64,000 nt of DNA from Salinisphaera sp. G21_0 (GCF_017744115.1 NZ_JAGHQW010000011.1:1-64000), one strand, 5' to 3'; numbered from the stretch's first letter, positions 1-10,496 are shown. The notes: generated by a model from the sequence alone, not told the origin. Numbers and translations: made by a program.

Positions 1-585
1 GAACCGAAGTCGAAGAAGAGCGCTCAATACACGAGTTATTGCCAGTAACACGCCTGAGCTTTATGGGGGGAATGGTCCCGGATTCAGGTTGCTGTTGATG
101 CGGTGGAAACGCTCCAGTGCCCGTTGTGGTCTGTTCAATCTGGCGACCTGCCATGCTCCGCTTTCTTTTGCGTTTGCGGCTGGTTGACGGCTCATCTCTT
201 CCAGCTTCAGTGGATGTTAACCGGGATACAGTATCTGCGGTTGCTGAGGGGGAAGGTGACTGCATGGTTTGTTTGGAGGTCCTCCCTGTTTCCAATTGGA
301 GAATCGTTTGGGGATGACAACAATAGAGTACGACCTTGTCAGCCCGGTAAAGTTCCAGGCAACCGTTATCAGAGAAGCCTTACCTGTTTTGTCAGGCAGT
401 CTGGCTGTGGGATGTGTTACTGGATAGCGCACCGCTGCAGCTACTCCAGATGAATACACGTCAACTGCCACAACCTGAAAACTGACGTATTCATAATTTC
501 TGAAAACATAAGAGAGCCAGCAGCAACTTTCACTGCTAAGAAAAATCACTATCACCACCCTGAAAGTTCTGACTATCTTGCCAAA
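1..585. other. No supported gene; possible coding relics
   Basis: I find no convincing gene here. Short open frames overlap on both strands, with no ribosome binding site and no recognisable family. One plus-strand frame near 117-317 contains a C-x2-C pair (residues CMVCLE) that faintly recalls the start of a RING finger, but the rest of the motif is missing. The stretch lies just beyond the 3' end of a decayed transposase and is probably degraded accessory DNA. Confidence 0.4.
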
Positions 586-1492
586 TCATGATGTGTCAAA
601 AGCTATCTTCTCTGCTTTAGCACCATGGGCAATGGCTTTAAACAAACTGTCCCAGCTATCAATCACTAACGTGGGAAAGAAGCCGATGATTTTCCTTCAT
701 AATCGCTTTCGTGTAGGCTTCCCTGGCTTATTTAAAGCCTGTTGGAATTTTGGACAAGACAGTTCCTGGATCAGATCAACCAGGAATGCCAGAAAAGTAA
801 GGTAGGTAAAATTCGTAGCCAGATGTTTTTCGCCATGACCGTAATTGTGTTCAAGTTGATAGCCTTGATTTTTCAGGGCGTTAAACGTTTCATTTTCAAT
901 GCGCCATCTACAACATCCTCCTCGCATCATGGATTCAACGGTATCATCGGTTACCCAGCACCAGAAATGCTGATTCCCTTTTTTGTCGATTTCAATGTAA
1001 TCCAGAACATTAACCCGCTCTGTTTCATCCTGAAGATTGAGGGGAACGTTATTGGCGTAGCGGAATTTATGAGTCGTGTTCCTCATCAACGATTTTGTGA
1101 TGATGAACAAGGCCTTCGTCATAAAGGGCATTCATAGCCTCAATAAGCGACTCATGGTTACCAACCCTGGCCACGATGATAAAGTGCCAGCCATATTCTC
1201 TGATCAGAGAAATGGCAGGGTTGTCCGCATATAGGCCATCTAGCAGAATAACTAGTGCAGAAAAGCGTTAATAACCGTACACCCCGTTCATCCTGAGGCT
1301 CTATGTTTCCTGTCCAACATGATTTTCAACAAACTCAGCACGAACGGTATGGGTATCAACGCTTAGCTGCACCAGTTTCAAGCGTGGATGGTCGTGTTTT
1401 GTCTGCGTCAGAAAACGTCTTATTGCCGCTTTTTCACCATCATTTTTTGTGGAACCAATGGTATCCTGCCATTGGTTCCCGCATCAGGCTGG
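586..1492 (-). pseudogene. Decayed DDE transposase (IS remnant)
   Basis: Three blocks of one transposase can be read on the minus strand in different frames. The upstream block (about 1310-1490) includes residues NDGEKAAIRRFLTQTKHDHP. The middle block (about 1075-1260) includes LLDGLYADNPAISLIREYGW. The longest frame (697-1131) carries the C-terminal signature WRIENETFNALKNQGY followed by EHNYGHGE. The C-terminus continues past an in-frame TGA near 697 to a natural stop at 586-588, through residues such as IDSWDSLFKAIAHG. Frameshifts and stops separate the blocks and the N-terminal part is missing, so it cannot be active. It resembles IS4-superfamily-like transposases; the exact IS family is unsure. 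It ends almost at the stop codon of the DUF1329 gene. Confidence 0.8.
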
Positions 1493-1497
1493 TGAGT

Positions 1498-2859
1498 TTA
1501 CCGTTTCCCGAGTCGACGCAGATTGGCTGATCGCCAGAAGGACAGTGGCTTTTGCTCTGCCAGTATATTGCGCATACCGGTTTTGCCATTTTCCAGATTG
1601 GATACGGAGTAGGCGGTACTGGCAAGATCGTGATAGACCGTAGGCTGTGACATCATGGCGGGTAATTCATAGGCCATTTTCAGGTGAGCGGTACTCACTC
1701 TCCATAACTCCCCGCGGCTATCATAGGCTTCCATAATGGCACCCGCCCAACTGTCTTCGTCAATATACATACGGCGCTTGCTGTATAAATGCCGGGTGCC
1801 TTCTTTCAGGTTGCCTTCAATAACCCAGACACGATGCAGCTCCCAACGGGTATAGTCAGGATTCAGGTGATTAGGCGTCAGCAACACATCATCCGGAAGG
1901 TCTTTACTGGCAAGGGCATAGTTGTTGTAGGGAATATACATTTCCTGCTTGCCAACGATCTGCCAGTCAAAACGGTCGGGAGAGCCATTATAAAGATCGA
2001 TTTCATCCGTGAGTATAAAACCGGAAGGCGTATCATAAGCGGTGGTGGGCGCTTTCTTGACCCGGCGCTGTCCTGGCAGATAAATCCAGGCTTTCCTGGG
2101 TTCTGCCACCTGATCAACGGTCTCTTTAACCAGGGTCAGCTCACCGGCATCACGGACAGGTGTTATCTGTTCCCTCAGGTAGAAATAAAGGGTGTTGTCC
2201 AACTCCTCTGCGGTTACGTTCGGATCGTAATACTTGAAGTAGACGTCATAATTTGACACCTCACGCTTGCGTTGTCCGGAGGGCTGGACCATGACTGCCT
2301 CATTGACGCCCTCTGCGCTAATGCCCTGCCACCGGGTAATATGATTCCAGATGATTTCATTGGCATTTTGCGGGATAGGGAAAGGTGTTCCGGCAACCGC
2401 GCCGGTAAAACCATTGCCACTGTTGGCCAGCTCGGCACTGGTGGCGTTTTTCAGCGTATTGTTGATGATCCGTTCCGGTGCCGTAAACGTTCGGTGGGTT
2501 TTATACACCGGAATACGGAAAGTATCCGGATAGGCTTCAAACAGGGCAATAACACCATTGCTGAGCTTGTCCTGATATTCCTTATAGTTTTTCGCGGTAA
2601 TTTCGAACAGTGGTTTTTCATTGGCGAATGGGTCGGCCCGTGTCACTCTTTTCGGGTCGTAACCGCCGTCAACGGCCACCAGATCACCGGTCCAGGCTGG
2701 AATGGTGCCCTCTTTATTGCCCGCCCTTTCGGCACCAAAGGGTGTGAGTTCATTTTTGAGCCGCTTGGCTTCCTCAGCACTGACCGCCGCCAGCGATGAG
2801 CTGGATAGCGCCAGGCCGACTGCGGTTGCTACCGCTGAAAATAAGGTTCTTGTTTTCAT
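1498..2859 (-). CDS. DUF1329 family exported protein
   Basis: A 453-residue protein with a clear Sec signal peptide (hydrophobic stretch about residues 7-25, Ala-rich cleavage region) followed by the DUF1329 region beginning near VSAEEAKRLKNELTPFGAER. Members are periplasmic or outer-membrane-associated and usually sit next to a DUF1302 gene, as here (82 bp gap, same strand). In pseudomonads and relatives the pair often accompanies RND/MMPL exporters and growth on lipids or steroids; that link is family knowledge and the substrate here is unknown. The length is normal and the frame is intact. The transposase relic begins just after its stop codon, so any gene originally downstream may have been lost. 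Confidence 0.88.
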   Translation of the reverse strand: MKTRTLFSAVATAVGLALSSSSLAAVSAEEAKRLKNELTPFGAERAGNKEGTIPAWTGDLVAVDGGYDPKRVTRADPFANEKPLFEITAKNYKEYQDKLSNGVIALFEAYPDTFRIPVYKTHRTFTAPERIINNTLKNATSAELANSGNGFTGAVAGTPFPIPQNANEIIWNHITRWQGISAEGVNEAVMVQPSGQRKREVSNYDVYFKYYDPNVTAEELDNTLYFYLREQITPVRDAGELTLVKETVDQVAEPRKAWIYLPGQRRVKKAPTTAYDTPSGFILTDEIDLYNGSPDRFDWQIVGKQEMYIPYNNYALASKDLPDDVLLTPNHLNPDYTRWELHRVWVIEGNLKEGTRHLYSKRRMYIDEDSWAGAIMEAYDSRGELWRVSTAHLKMAYELPAMMSQPTVYHDLASTAYSVSNLENGKTGMRNILAEQKPLSFWRSANLRRLGKR

Positions 2860-2941
2860 TCGTTCACCTCATTATTTTTGTTATTTTTTAAAATGGCTTC
2901 GTCAGGATTACCATAACGAAGCCCTTTATTTTTTCCGGTGA

Positions 2942-4732
2942 TTAAAAGGAGTACGCCACATTAAAGGCGACGTTGTCCCGGTCTCTCTGGGCGCTTTGGC
3001 TGTTCCAGGCATTATATGCCAGTTCGGCAGAAATATTGCTGCCATAATCTGCGCTAACCTTGGCACTGTAGCTCATGGCCCCCTTGTCATCCCCATGGAG
3101 ATTTTCATTGAGTGTCAATGACGGGGATAAGTCCACTCCCGGAAGCACATTGTCGTATGAGCCGCTCAGGACCAGAGTGTACTCATAGGAGCTTTTGCTT
3201 AAATTGGAAAAGTTGGACACATCGGTAATGCTGCCGGGAATGATTTTACCGGAAACCTCTGAGATAAGGTTGACATCGCCGGCACCAAGGTTTGGCCCGA
3301 AATTGTGGGTGGCATTGACCGTCCAGGTGTATAGCTCGTCACGCCGGTAAAGGTTGGTTTTTGTACCTGAGGCAGCAGTTCCTACGGCACCTAGGTCTGT
3401 TGAATTTCCTGCACTTCCTCCACCTGCCTGAAGAGCACTGGCTGCCAGGGTTGCAAATTCTGCCCGATTGGTAGAGAACGGCATATTAGGGCGATAAGTG
3501 ACTTCCATGCCAATACTGGTTTCGCCAATATTACCTGACAAGCTTAAACCATAGAGACGGATATCTTCAGGGTATGCAAGGTCATAATAGGTATCGTTAA
3601 GGTAATACAGCCCATCTGCAAGAACTGCAAATGCCCCGGCCCCTGGAGCAGAACTAGCCTGACACAACGCGCCATATTGACCTGAAATATTGTTATCAAT
3701 AGAGCACACGTCCTGATCACCTGTTTCGAGAGCCGCATAAGGAGCACGACTGTGATAGTTCATAAAGAACAACGAAGCTTCGACTTCAGAAAATTCATAA
3801 CGCAGCGCGAGACCAAACTGACCGTCATCTGAAGCATCGATTTTCTGGCCCTGACGTGCAATAGGTACAATACCATTAGTACCATTTAGGCCCGGAATTA
3901 AAGAGACCGGTACTGATGACGGAAGTAAATCCCTGACATCTGAAATAACCCCCAAAGACCCATCACCAAACAGATCCTCCGTACTCATATAAGCCCCATT
4001 GGGTATCAACTCATGGGATTCCCACTCAAACTTATAGAACGCTTCCAGGCTGAGATTGTCGGTAATTCCCGCCTGCACAAACGCCATATTCACCGGCAAG
4101 GTATGGTTACGCAGCTCTGCACCGGGCAGTGCTAACCCGGCAATATCATAAGGGTTGGCCGAGTTGATACCATCAGAAAAGAACAGGGCTTCACCCCAGT
4201 TAATCACCTGACGGCCCAGTCGGAAAGACAGCGGCTGGTCAGCAACATAACCATCCCAATAGGCGTAGGCATCAAGAAGCCTTGCGCCTGAAGCTGAGTC
4301 TTTAAGATCTTTAGAAAACCTGGTTTCGCTGCCGGAGTTGGAATAAATATTGCCATCTCCGGTCGGGTCTTTATCTTTAAGTTGGCTGTCATACCAGGCG
4401 TTGGCCCGCAAAAACAGACCGTAATCATCCTTGCTCACTTCCAGGTCTGAGGTAATGCTGAGGATGTTCGAAACCAACCCGGTATCAAAATTATAATTAC
4501 CGTCATTGGTATTGATATTGAGGTTGTCATCATCCCTGTCTTCTACTCGCCACATGGTGCTGTATTTCAACTGGGTATCCAGCGCGATATTGACATCGTT
4601 ATCGGTGGTCCAGCTAACGGCCTGACTGACGCCCGGCACGGTGCCCAGAATAGCCAGTGTGAGCAGATAAGTTGATTTTTTCAGTCCAACAGGCCGTTCC
4701 ATCTGCCCGGAAGCACGGTGATTTTTTTGCAT
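2942..4732 (-). CDS. DUF1302 family outer-membrane protein
   Basis: A 596-residue protein whose N-terminus (after about MERPVGLKK) has a hydrophobic signal segment ending near GVSQA, followed by a long region rich in alternating aromatic and polar residues and ending in F (AFNVAYSF). That C-terminal aromatic is typical of outer-membrane beta-barrels. Family members (DUF1302) are predicted barrels co-encoded with DUF1329 proteins, as here. I use the first ATG because a GGAG sequence lies about 10 bases before it. Together with the downstream DUF1329 gene it probably forms a two-gene operon, perhaps controlled by the IclR regulator encoded next upstream. The transported or bound compound is not evident. 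Confidence 0.88.
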   Translation of the reverse strand: MQKNHRASGQMERPVGLKKSTYLLTLAILGTVPGVSQAVSWTTDNDVNIALDTQLKYSTMWRVEDRDDDNLNINTNDGNYNFDTGLVSNILSITSDLEVSKDDYGLFLRANAWYDSQLKDKDPTGDGNIYSNSGSETRFSKDLKDSASGARLLDAYAYWDGYVADQPLSFRLGRQVINWGEALFFSDGINSANPYDIAGLALPGAELRNHTLPVNMAFVQAGITDNLSLEAFYKFEWESHELIPNGAYMSTEDLFGDGSLGVISDVRDLLPSSVPVSLIPGLNGTNGIVPIARQGQKIDASDDGQFGLALRYEFSEVEASLFFMNYHSRAPYAALETGDQDVCSIDNNISGQYGALCQASSAPGAGAFAVLADGLYYLNDTYYDLAYPEDIRLYGLSLSGNIGETSIGMEVTYRPNMPFSTNRAEFATLAASALQAGGGSAGNSTDLGAVGTAASGTKTNLYRRDELYTWTVNATHNFGPNLGAGDVNLISEVSGKIIPGSITDVSNFSNLSKSSYEYTLVLSGSYDNVLPGVDLSPSLTLNENLHGDDKGAMSYSAKVSADYGSNISAELAYNAWNSQSAQRDRDNVAFNVAYSF

Positions 4733-5141
4733 GCTGCTAAGGTCTCCTGCCCCTTCTTGCCGCTACAGCTCTCAGTAGTCGGTTTCAGGTTTTTGTTGTT
4801 TTGGTTTTTTTGCGATCCCTTAACCTGCTGAAATGCACTTCCATGGAGACGACTGCATCAGTTCAGTTAAAGGTTCAGGGGTTCTTGTCAGGGTGTTTGG
4901 GCCCGGTTATACCGGTCGTTTCCTTCCCTGTAGAAAGTGTTGACGTCTATCCGTAGAGAGTATTGAGAAGTAGTAAGAGTCATCATTGGTACCGTTTTTT
5001 TATTATTGAATTCTTGTATCGAAGATTTCAGTACTTGCTGATCTTGGCTTGAGGATATAGTGGTGATCAATATACAGTACTGCATAGCGAAATGCGAGTT
5101 CGATTTTTATTTTATCTCAAGCCTGATAGCCTGGGGGAGTT
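4733..5141. other. Intergenic region upstream of the DUF1302 gene
   Basis: About 410 bases between the end of the IclR gene and the start of the DUF1302 gene. No gene is supported. It is the expected place for the promoter of the DUF1302-DUF1329 pair. The stretch is AT-rich in places, but I could not pick out a trustworthy -35/-10 pair or operator. Confidence 0.4.
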
Positions 5142-5936
5142 TCAGACACCGGTAGCTTCAATATCCCGCACCACATGAACCAGCTGAGGCCCCAGTGACT
5201 GCATGATCATCTCATCGGAGATAAGGTATTTCGGGCCACCGCAGTTGATTGCCATAACCCGGCCGTCCAGAAGTTTGAGAGGGACGGCAACGGCATTAAC
5301 ATCTTTGCTCCAGTCGCCAAGGGATGTACAGAAGCCTTTTTCCTGATACTCATCAATAGCCTTGCTGATGCTTTCTTGCCAGGCTGGCCAGTGATCACCT
5401 GAGTGCTGCTCCATCAGTGACAGAATCTGATGTCTTTCGTCGTCTGACAGACCAGCCAGAAAGGCGCGTCCGGAGGATGATGTCGCCAGTGGCAATCTTG
5501 AGCCAACATCCATACGCAGAGCCTGAGTTTTTTCGTTGCGACAATTTTCAACGTAAATCATCGACAGACGCTCGCGGATGGTCAGCCCTACAGAGACATT
5601 GGCTTGAGTGGCCATTTTTTCCATATAAGGCTTGGCAATTTTACGCACGTTGAGATTGGAGGTGTAGGCGTAACCCAGTGCCAGCACACCGACGTCCAGT
5701 TGATATTTTTCCAGGTGCTTCGAGTAGGTGAGATAGCCCAGCTGAGTCAGTGTGTAAGTCAAACGGGAGATGGTTGGTTTGGGAAGCCCGGTAATTCTGG
5801 CAAGGTCCTGATTGCCGAGAACGCCGCCCTGTTGACTGAAAGCCCGCAGCAAATCCAGGCCACGTGCCAGCGCTTCAACGAATTTCCTGTCTTTCTCGAC
5901 CCCTTTCTCTCTTGGCAGGTCAATAATTTCATTCAT
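5142..5936 (-). CDS. IclR family transcriptional regulator
   Basis: A 264-residue regulator. The N-terminal winged helix-turn-helix (about residues 20-85) reads VEALARGLDLLRAF, then LARITGLPKPTISRLTYTL. The C-terminal IclR effector-binding domain (about 100-260) contains DVGSRLPLATSSSGRAFLAG, a family hallmark. Members usually control neighbouring catabolic or transport genes in response to a small acid. Its neighbours here are the DUF1302/DUF1329 pair on one side and an EamA exporter plus beta-oxidation-type enzymes on the other, so a role in fatty-acid, aromatic or steroid metabolism is plausible but inferred. Length is normal. Confidence 0.93.
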   Translation of the reverse strand: MNEIIDLPREKGVEKDRKFVEALARGLDLLRAFSQQGGVLGNQDLARITGLPKPTISRLTYTLTQLGYLTYSKHLEKYQLDVGVLALGYAYTSNLNVRKIAKPYMEKMATQANVSVGLTIRERLSMIYVENCRNEKTQALRMDVGSRLPLATSSSGRAFLAGLSDDERHQILSLMEQHSGDHWPAWQESISKAIDEYQEKGFCTSLGDWSKDVNAVAVPLKLLDGRVMAINCGGPKYLISDEMIMQSLGPQLVHVVRDIEATGV

Positions 5937-6092
5937 ATGCGGTGTGTCTTCTATTATGTACGCTCTACAAGGGGCAATACCATTCCCTGCAGATTAAAGG
6001 CCATTATCAATACTGGTTAAAGGATTAACTATTTATAACATAGGTAAATCAGAAGTATCGGGTAAATCTCCGGGGGTTGCCGGTTAACCCAT

Positions 6093-6962
6093 CTATTGTT
6101 GCTTCGCACTCCTGCTGTTCCAGAACGCGGTTATCAACCCGGCGGCGATGACTAACAGAATTCCTGTCAGTGCAAACCCGTCTGGAATATGGCTCCAGAT
6201 CAGCCAGCCCATAATTCCTGAAAATACAACTCCGGAGTAGTTTATTGGAGCCACGATTACGGCACTGGCAAGCGTCAACGCCCGGGTATAACACCACATG
6301 GTCAACGAGATAGAACCACCAATATAGAGTAAATAGGGCAGCGTCCAATAAGGGATGGGCTGCCAGTCAAGGACGGCTAACGGGATGCTGCAGAGAAACG
6401 ATATCAAAAAATAGTAAGACAAAATCACATGGGTCGATTCAGTGCCTGAAAGGACCCGGGTGCTCACCATGGAAAGCGCCAGAAACACGCCAGACAGCAA
6501 CCCGACGATATGCCAGTATTCAATGCCTTCTGCGTCCGGTCGCAAGATCAGCAGAATACCCAGGAAGCCAACAATAATAGGCAGCCACTGCCCCCTTGGA
6601 ATGGTTATTTTTATCCACGCCCAGACAAATAATGGCACAAATAACGGTGCCGTGTTACGCAGCAGAGAGGCGTCCACCAGGGGGATATGTTGAATCGCCA
6701 GGTAGTAGGTAAAAAAACACAGCCAGCCGGAAATTCCCCGGACAGCATGGATAACCGGGTGTTTTGTATACCAGTTGCGAAGAGGGTGTTTCAACAGCAA
6801 AGGGATAAGAATAAGCAGGCAGATGCCGTACTGAAACAAAACAACTATAGAGATGGGAACTGCATCGGCTACCACCTTGGTGGCAACACCTGCGGTAGTG
6901 GATGCCAGTGCTGAGAGCAGGGCAAAGATTATCCCTTTCAGAGTGGCATATTGGTCATTCAT
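6093..6962 (-). CDS. EamA/DMT family transporter
   Basis: A 289-residue membrane protein with about ten hydrophobic segments and two EamA repeats, the usual drug/metabolite transporter layout. Recognisable stretches include IHAVRGISGWLCFFTYYLA in the first repeat and SAVIVAPINYSGVVFSGIMG in the second. It lies in the inner membrane and probably exports a small metabolite; the family does not allow the substrate to be read from sequence. It is transcribed away from a 42-bp palindrome at 7039-7080, about 77 bases upstream of its start, which may be its operator. Confidence 0.92.
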   Translation of the reverse strand: MNDQYATLKGIIFALLSALASTTAGVATKVVADAVPISIVVLFQYGICLLILIPLLLKHPLRNWYTKHPVIHAVRGISGWLCFFTYYLAIQHIPLVDASLLRNTAPLFVPLFVWAWIKITIPRGQWLPIIVGFLGILLILRPDAEGIEYWHIVGLLSGVFLALSMVSTRVLSGTESTHVILSYYFLISFLCSIPLAVLDWQPIPYWTLPYLLYIGGSISLTMWCYTRALTLASAVIVAPINYSGVVFSGIMGWLIWSHIPDGFALTGILLVIAAGLITAFWNSRSAKQQ

Positions 6963-7038
6963 ATTGGATGGTTAACTGCCTTGTGCCTGCCAATTTTTCC
7001 ATGGGTTGACTGGTAATCTTTTGGCTGGTCGTTTTTAC

Positions 7039-7080
7039 ACGACATAAAATGTTTGTCTTAAAACAAACAATTTATGTCGT
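7039..7080. promoter_or_regulatory. 42-bp near-perfect palindrome upstream of the EamA gene
   Basis: The left arm ACGACATAAAATGTTTGT is the reverse complement of the right arm over 18 bases with one mismatch, around a 6-base centre (CTTAAA). It lies between the end of the hydratase/dehydrogenase gene and the start of the EamA gene. No T-tract follows on either strand, so I favour a regulator-binding operator over a terminator. A hairpin role in RNA remains possible. Confidence 0.6.
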
Positions 7081-7157
7081 ATAATATTGAGTTTTTCTGA
7101 AAATACCATAACAGCCTGGGAATAACCCAGGCATCTATGAAGATTATAACTGCAAAG

Positions 7158-9257
7158 TCAGGCCTGCTCTTTTTCCCATTGAGCCAGGCTTTTATTGTCC
7201 GTTGCCAATTCTTTCAGCAGTGTAGATGGTGTCCAGTTCTGCTGGCCGAACTGTTCGCCAAACTGGCAAATTCTGGCGTAGACTTTTTTCAGGCCCCGGT
7301 TCTCGGCAAACGCCATCGGGCCGCCGCGATAGGCTGGAAAGCCGTAGCCAAAGATATAAACCACGTCGATATCGCTGGAGCGCTGGGCAATACCTTCTTC
7401 CAGAATGTTAAAGCCTTCATTGATCAGCGCCAGGGTCAGTCGGTCAAGAATTTCGTCGTCGCTGATCTCTCTTCGAACGACACCCTGTTTTGTGGCTTCT
7501 TCTTCTATTACCCGAATGATGGTTTCATCAGAACTCCGGGCCCGTGAAGCGGGATCATACTGGTAGTAACCGGCCCCGGTTTTTTGCCCCAGCCTGCCCA
7601 TTGCCACCAGTCGGTCAGCAATGCAGTAGGATTTGGGATCGCCTTTTTCCTCGTCGGACAATCCCTGGCGGGCCTTATAGCCGATGTCGATACCGGCCAG
7701 ATCACCAACAGCCAGTGGCCCCATGGCCATGCCCCAGTTCTCCATGACCCGGTCGATCTGTTCCGGGGTTGCCCCTTCGATCAGGCATAATTGCGCTTCT
7801 CTGGCATAGGGGCGCAGCATCCGGTTGCCAATAAAGCCGTAACAGACACGGGAAAGTACCGGCACTTTGTTAATCTGTTTGGCAATGTCCATGGCGGTTG
7901 CCAGCACCTCGTCCGAGGTCTTGTCGCCCCGCACCACCTCCAGCAATTTCATTACATTTGCCGGGCTGAAGAAGTGCAGTCCAATCACGTCTTGTGGACG
8001 ACGGGTAACGGCGGCTATGGCATCGATATCCTGATAGGAGGTGTTGGAGGCAAGAATAGCGCCGGGCTTGCACACGGCATCAAGCTGTTTGAAAACGGTT
8101 TGTTTGATGGCAAGATCTTCAAATACCGCTTCGATAACCAGGTCCACTTCCGCCAGGTCGTCATAAGAGGTTGTGCCACGGATCATCCCGAGCCGTTTTT
8201 CTGCTTCGGCCCCGGAGAGCTTGCCTTTATTAACGGTGACACCGTAGTTGTTGGCAATAATATCCTTACCACGTTGCAGGGCTTGTTCATCAATCTCCAG
8301 AAGAGTGACGGGAATACCCGCATTGGCAAAGTTCATGGCGATCCCGCCACCCATGGTGCCACCACCGATAATGCCCACCGATTGAATCGCTTTAGCCCGG
8401 GTTTCTTTCGACAGGCCATTAATTTTTGCAGCTTTGCGCTCGGCAAAAAACAGGTGTCGTAATCCCTGTGACTCCGGCGACAGAAGACACTCAACGAACA
8501 GTTTCCGTTCAAGCTCCAGCCCCTTGTTGATGGGCTGGTTAACGGCAGCTTCAACACAGGCGACGATTTTTTGTGGCGCAATCTGCCCCCGGGCACGTTT
8601 GGCCAGCCTGGCCCGGTAGGCATCAAATAGGCCCGGCTCTATTTGGGCAGGGGCAATGGTTATTTCGCCCACCCGCCGGACTTCCGGTTTGTCAGCCAGC
8701 AGGGTGTTGGCAAACTCGATGGCACCGGTCAGCAGGTCGCCCTCAACCAATGCATCGAGCAGCCCGATACTTTGCGCCCTGGCCGCTTTCATGGGCTGAC
8801 CTGACGTTATCAGATCCAGTGCGTTTTTTACCCCGGCCAGACGGGGAGCCCGCTGTGTGCCCCCTGCGCCAGGCAGCAAACCCAGTTTGACTTCCGGTAG
8901 ACCTACTTTGGCAGAAGGAACTGCAATGCGGTAATGACAGGCCAGGGCGACTTCAAATCCGCCACCAAGCGCTGTGCCATGGATGGCGGCAATCACCGGT
9001 TTGGCCGATGCCTCAATCAAATTGACCACATCCGGCAGCGATGGCTCCATGGGCATTTTGCCAAACTCGGAAATATCGGCACCGGCCATAAAGGTGCGCC
9101 CTGTGCAGATGATAATTAACAGTTCTGAGTCATCGTGCTGAGCCTTCTCAATGGTGCCTTTCAGGCCTTCACGTACAGGCTGGGAAAGGGCGTTGACCGG
9201 TGGGTTATTGATGGTGATAACACCAATTTTGTTCTGCAAATCATAGGTGACAGTCAT
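7158..9257 (-). CDS. Enoyl-CoA hydratase/3-hydroxyacyl-CoA dehydrogenase
   Basis: A 699-residue bifunctional beta-oxidation enzyme. The N-terminal crotonase domain (about 1-190) has both expected acidic residues: E102 in GGGFEVAL and E122 in [15 protein letters not shown]. The NAD-binding 3-hydroxyacyl-CoA dehydrogenase domain starts near residue 292 with the Rossmann motif [12 protein letters not shown]. The substrate motif [17 protein letters not shown] follows, then two C-terminal helical domains ([30 protein letters not shown]). It hydrates trans-2-enoyl-CoA and oxidises the 3-hydroxy product. It is FadB/FadJ-like but a little shorter, and probably a paralog for special acyl-CoAs. The thiolase gene lies 36 bases upstream on the same strand, forming an operon that completes the cycle. 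Confidence 0.95.
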   Translation of the reverse strand: MTVTYDLQNKIGVITINNPPVNALSQPVREGLKGTIEKAQHDDSELLIIICTGRTFMAGADISEFGKMPMEPSLPDVVNLIEASAKPVIAAIHGTALGGGFEVALACHYRIAVPSAKVGLPEVKLGLLPGAGGTQRAPRLAGVKNALDLITSGQPMKAARAQSIGLLDALVEGDLLTGAIEFANTLLADKPEVRRVGEITIAPAQIEPGLFDAYRARLAKRARGQIAPQKIVACVEAAVNQPINKGLELERKLFVECLLSPESQGLRHLFFAERKAAKINGLSKETRAKAIQSVGIIGGGTMGGGIAMNFANAGIPVTLLEIDEQALQRGKDIIANNYGVTVNKGKLSGAEAEKRLGMIRGTTSYDDLAEVDLVIEAVFEDLAIKQTVFKQLDAVCKPGAILASNTSYQDIDAIAAVTRRPQDVIGLHFFSPANVMKLLEVVRGDKTSDEVLATAMDIAKQINKVPVLSRVCYGFIGNRMLRPYAREAQLCLIEGATPEQIDRVMENWGMAMGPLAVGDLAGIDIGYKARQGLSDEEKGDPKSYCIADRLVAMGRLGQKTGAGYYQYDPASRARSSDETIIRVIEEEATKQGVVRREISDDEILDRLTLALINEGFNILEEGIAQRSSDIDVVYIFGYGFPAYRGGPMAFAENRGLKKVYARICQFGEQFGQQNWTPSTLLKELATDNKSLAQWEKEQA

Positions 9258-9293
9258 AATTTCATTCTTATTGTGATAAAAAACGTAAGTGCA

Positions 9294-10496
9294 TCAAACT
9301 CTCTCGATGACTACCGCAATGCCCTGGCCGATACCGATACACATGGTCGCCAAAGCGTACCGTCCGCCCGTGCGTTCCAATTGACGCAGCGCACTGAGCA
9401 CGATTCTTGCGCCACTGGCACCCAGCGGGTGGCCAATGGCGATGGCACCACCATTGGGGTTGACACGGGAATCGTTGAAGTCAATCTCCAGAAGCTTCAG
9501 GCAGCCCAGTGCCTGGGTTGCGAAGGCTTCGTTAAATTCCAGCACATCCATATCGGCCATGGTCAGACCTGCTCTTGCCAGGGCTTTGCGTGACGCTGGC
9601 ACCGGGCCAAGCCCCATGACCCGTGGCTCAACACCGGCAATCGCACCGGCAAGAATCCGTGCGCGGGGCCTGATGCCGGCCTTCTCCCCGGCCTGTTGAC
9701 TGCCAATGATCAGTGCTGATGCACCGTCGTTTATACCGGAAGCGTTACCTGCACTAACCACACCGCCTTGAAACAGAGGACGCAAATTTTGCAGTGCCTG
9801 TATCTCTGTACCAGGGCGTGGATGTTCATCAAGACTAACGACAACTGGCGGTTTCTTGCGTCCTTGTGGTGCTTCTACCGGAATAATTTCATCGACAAAA
9901 TAACCGGCTGAGCGGGCGGCTTCATATTTAGCCTGTGACGCAGCTGCAAAAATATCACTCTCTTCACGGCTGATGCCAAGGTCGGATGCAATGTTGTCAG
10001 CGGTTTCCGGCATGCTGTGGCCGCCAAACTGATCGACAATTTTCGGATTGGTGAATCGGGCTCCCATGGTGGTATCAGCCAATACCTGACCACGGTCAAA
10101 CGCTGATGCTGCCTTGGAGAGCACCATCGGGGCCCGGCTCATGGATTCAACGCCGCAGGCAATGAATAACTCACCCTCATTGCAGCGAACAGCCCTGGCG
10201 GCATCCAGTGTTGAGGCCAGGCTTGAACCACACAATCGGTTAACCGTAATGCCACCGGTTGCCATGGGAAGGCCAGCCAGCAAACCGGCAAAGCGGGCAA
10301 CATTCCGGCTGTCTTCACCGGCCTGGTTGGTGCTGCCTGCGATAACGTCTTCGTATTGATTCAGGTCGAAAGCATTGCGCTGAATGAGAGCCTTGATAAT
10401 GTCACCCAACAGGTCATCCGGACGGATAGAGGAGAGCGCCCCGCCGTGTCGGCCGAAAGGACTACGACCACCGTCGTAGATATAGGCATCGGACAT
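9294..10496 (-). CDS. Acetyl-CoA C-acyltransferase (thiolase)
   Basis: A 400-residue thiolase with the complete catalytic set: nucleophile C89 in NRLCGSSL, the GHPLGASGAR histidine motif, and the C-terminal cysteine in ATMCIGIGQG. It cleaves 3-ketoacyl-CoA with CoA to give acetyl-CoA and a shortened acyl-CoA. Stretches such as NQAGEDSRNVARFAGLLAGL are most like beta-ketoadipyl-CoA thiolases (PcaF/PaaJ), so an aromatic-acid or dicarboxylic substrate is possible; ordinary fatty acids are the alternative. It is the first gene of a two-gene unit with the hydratase/dehydrogenase. Confidence 0.94.
   Translation of the reverse strand: MSDAYIYDGGRSPFGRHGGALSSIRPDDLLGDIIKALIQRNAFDLNQYEDVIAGSTNQAGEDSRNVARFAGLLAGLPMATGGITVNRLCGSSLASTLDAARAVRCNEGELFIACGVESMSRAPMVLSKAASAFDRGQVLADTTMGARFTNPKIVDQFGGHSMPETADNIASDLGISREESDIFAAASQAKYEAARSAGYFVDEIIPVEAPQGRKKPPVVVSLDEHPRPGTEIQALQNLRPLFQGGVVSAGNASGINDGASALIIGSQQAGEKAGIRPRARILAGAIAGVEPRVMGLGPVPASRKALARAGLTMADMDVLEFNEAFATQALGCLKLLEIDFNDSRVNPNGGAIAIGHPLGASGARIVLSALRQLERTGGRYALATMCIGIGQGIAVVIERV

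Noticed and set aside
103-558. Overlapping open frames at the left edge, one with a C-x2-C pair like a RING finger start
   Set aside because: The remaining metal ligands are absent, no start has a ribosome binding site, and the frames overlap on both strands.
697-1131. An apparently intact 144-residue gene on the minus strand
   Set aside because: It is the middle and C-terminal part of a larger transposase whose other parts are in different frames, so it is a pseudogene fragment.
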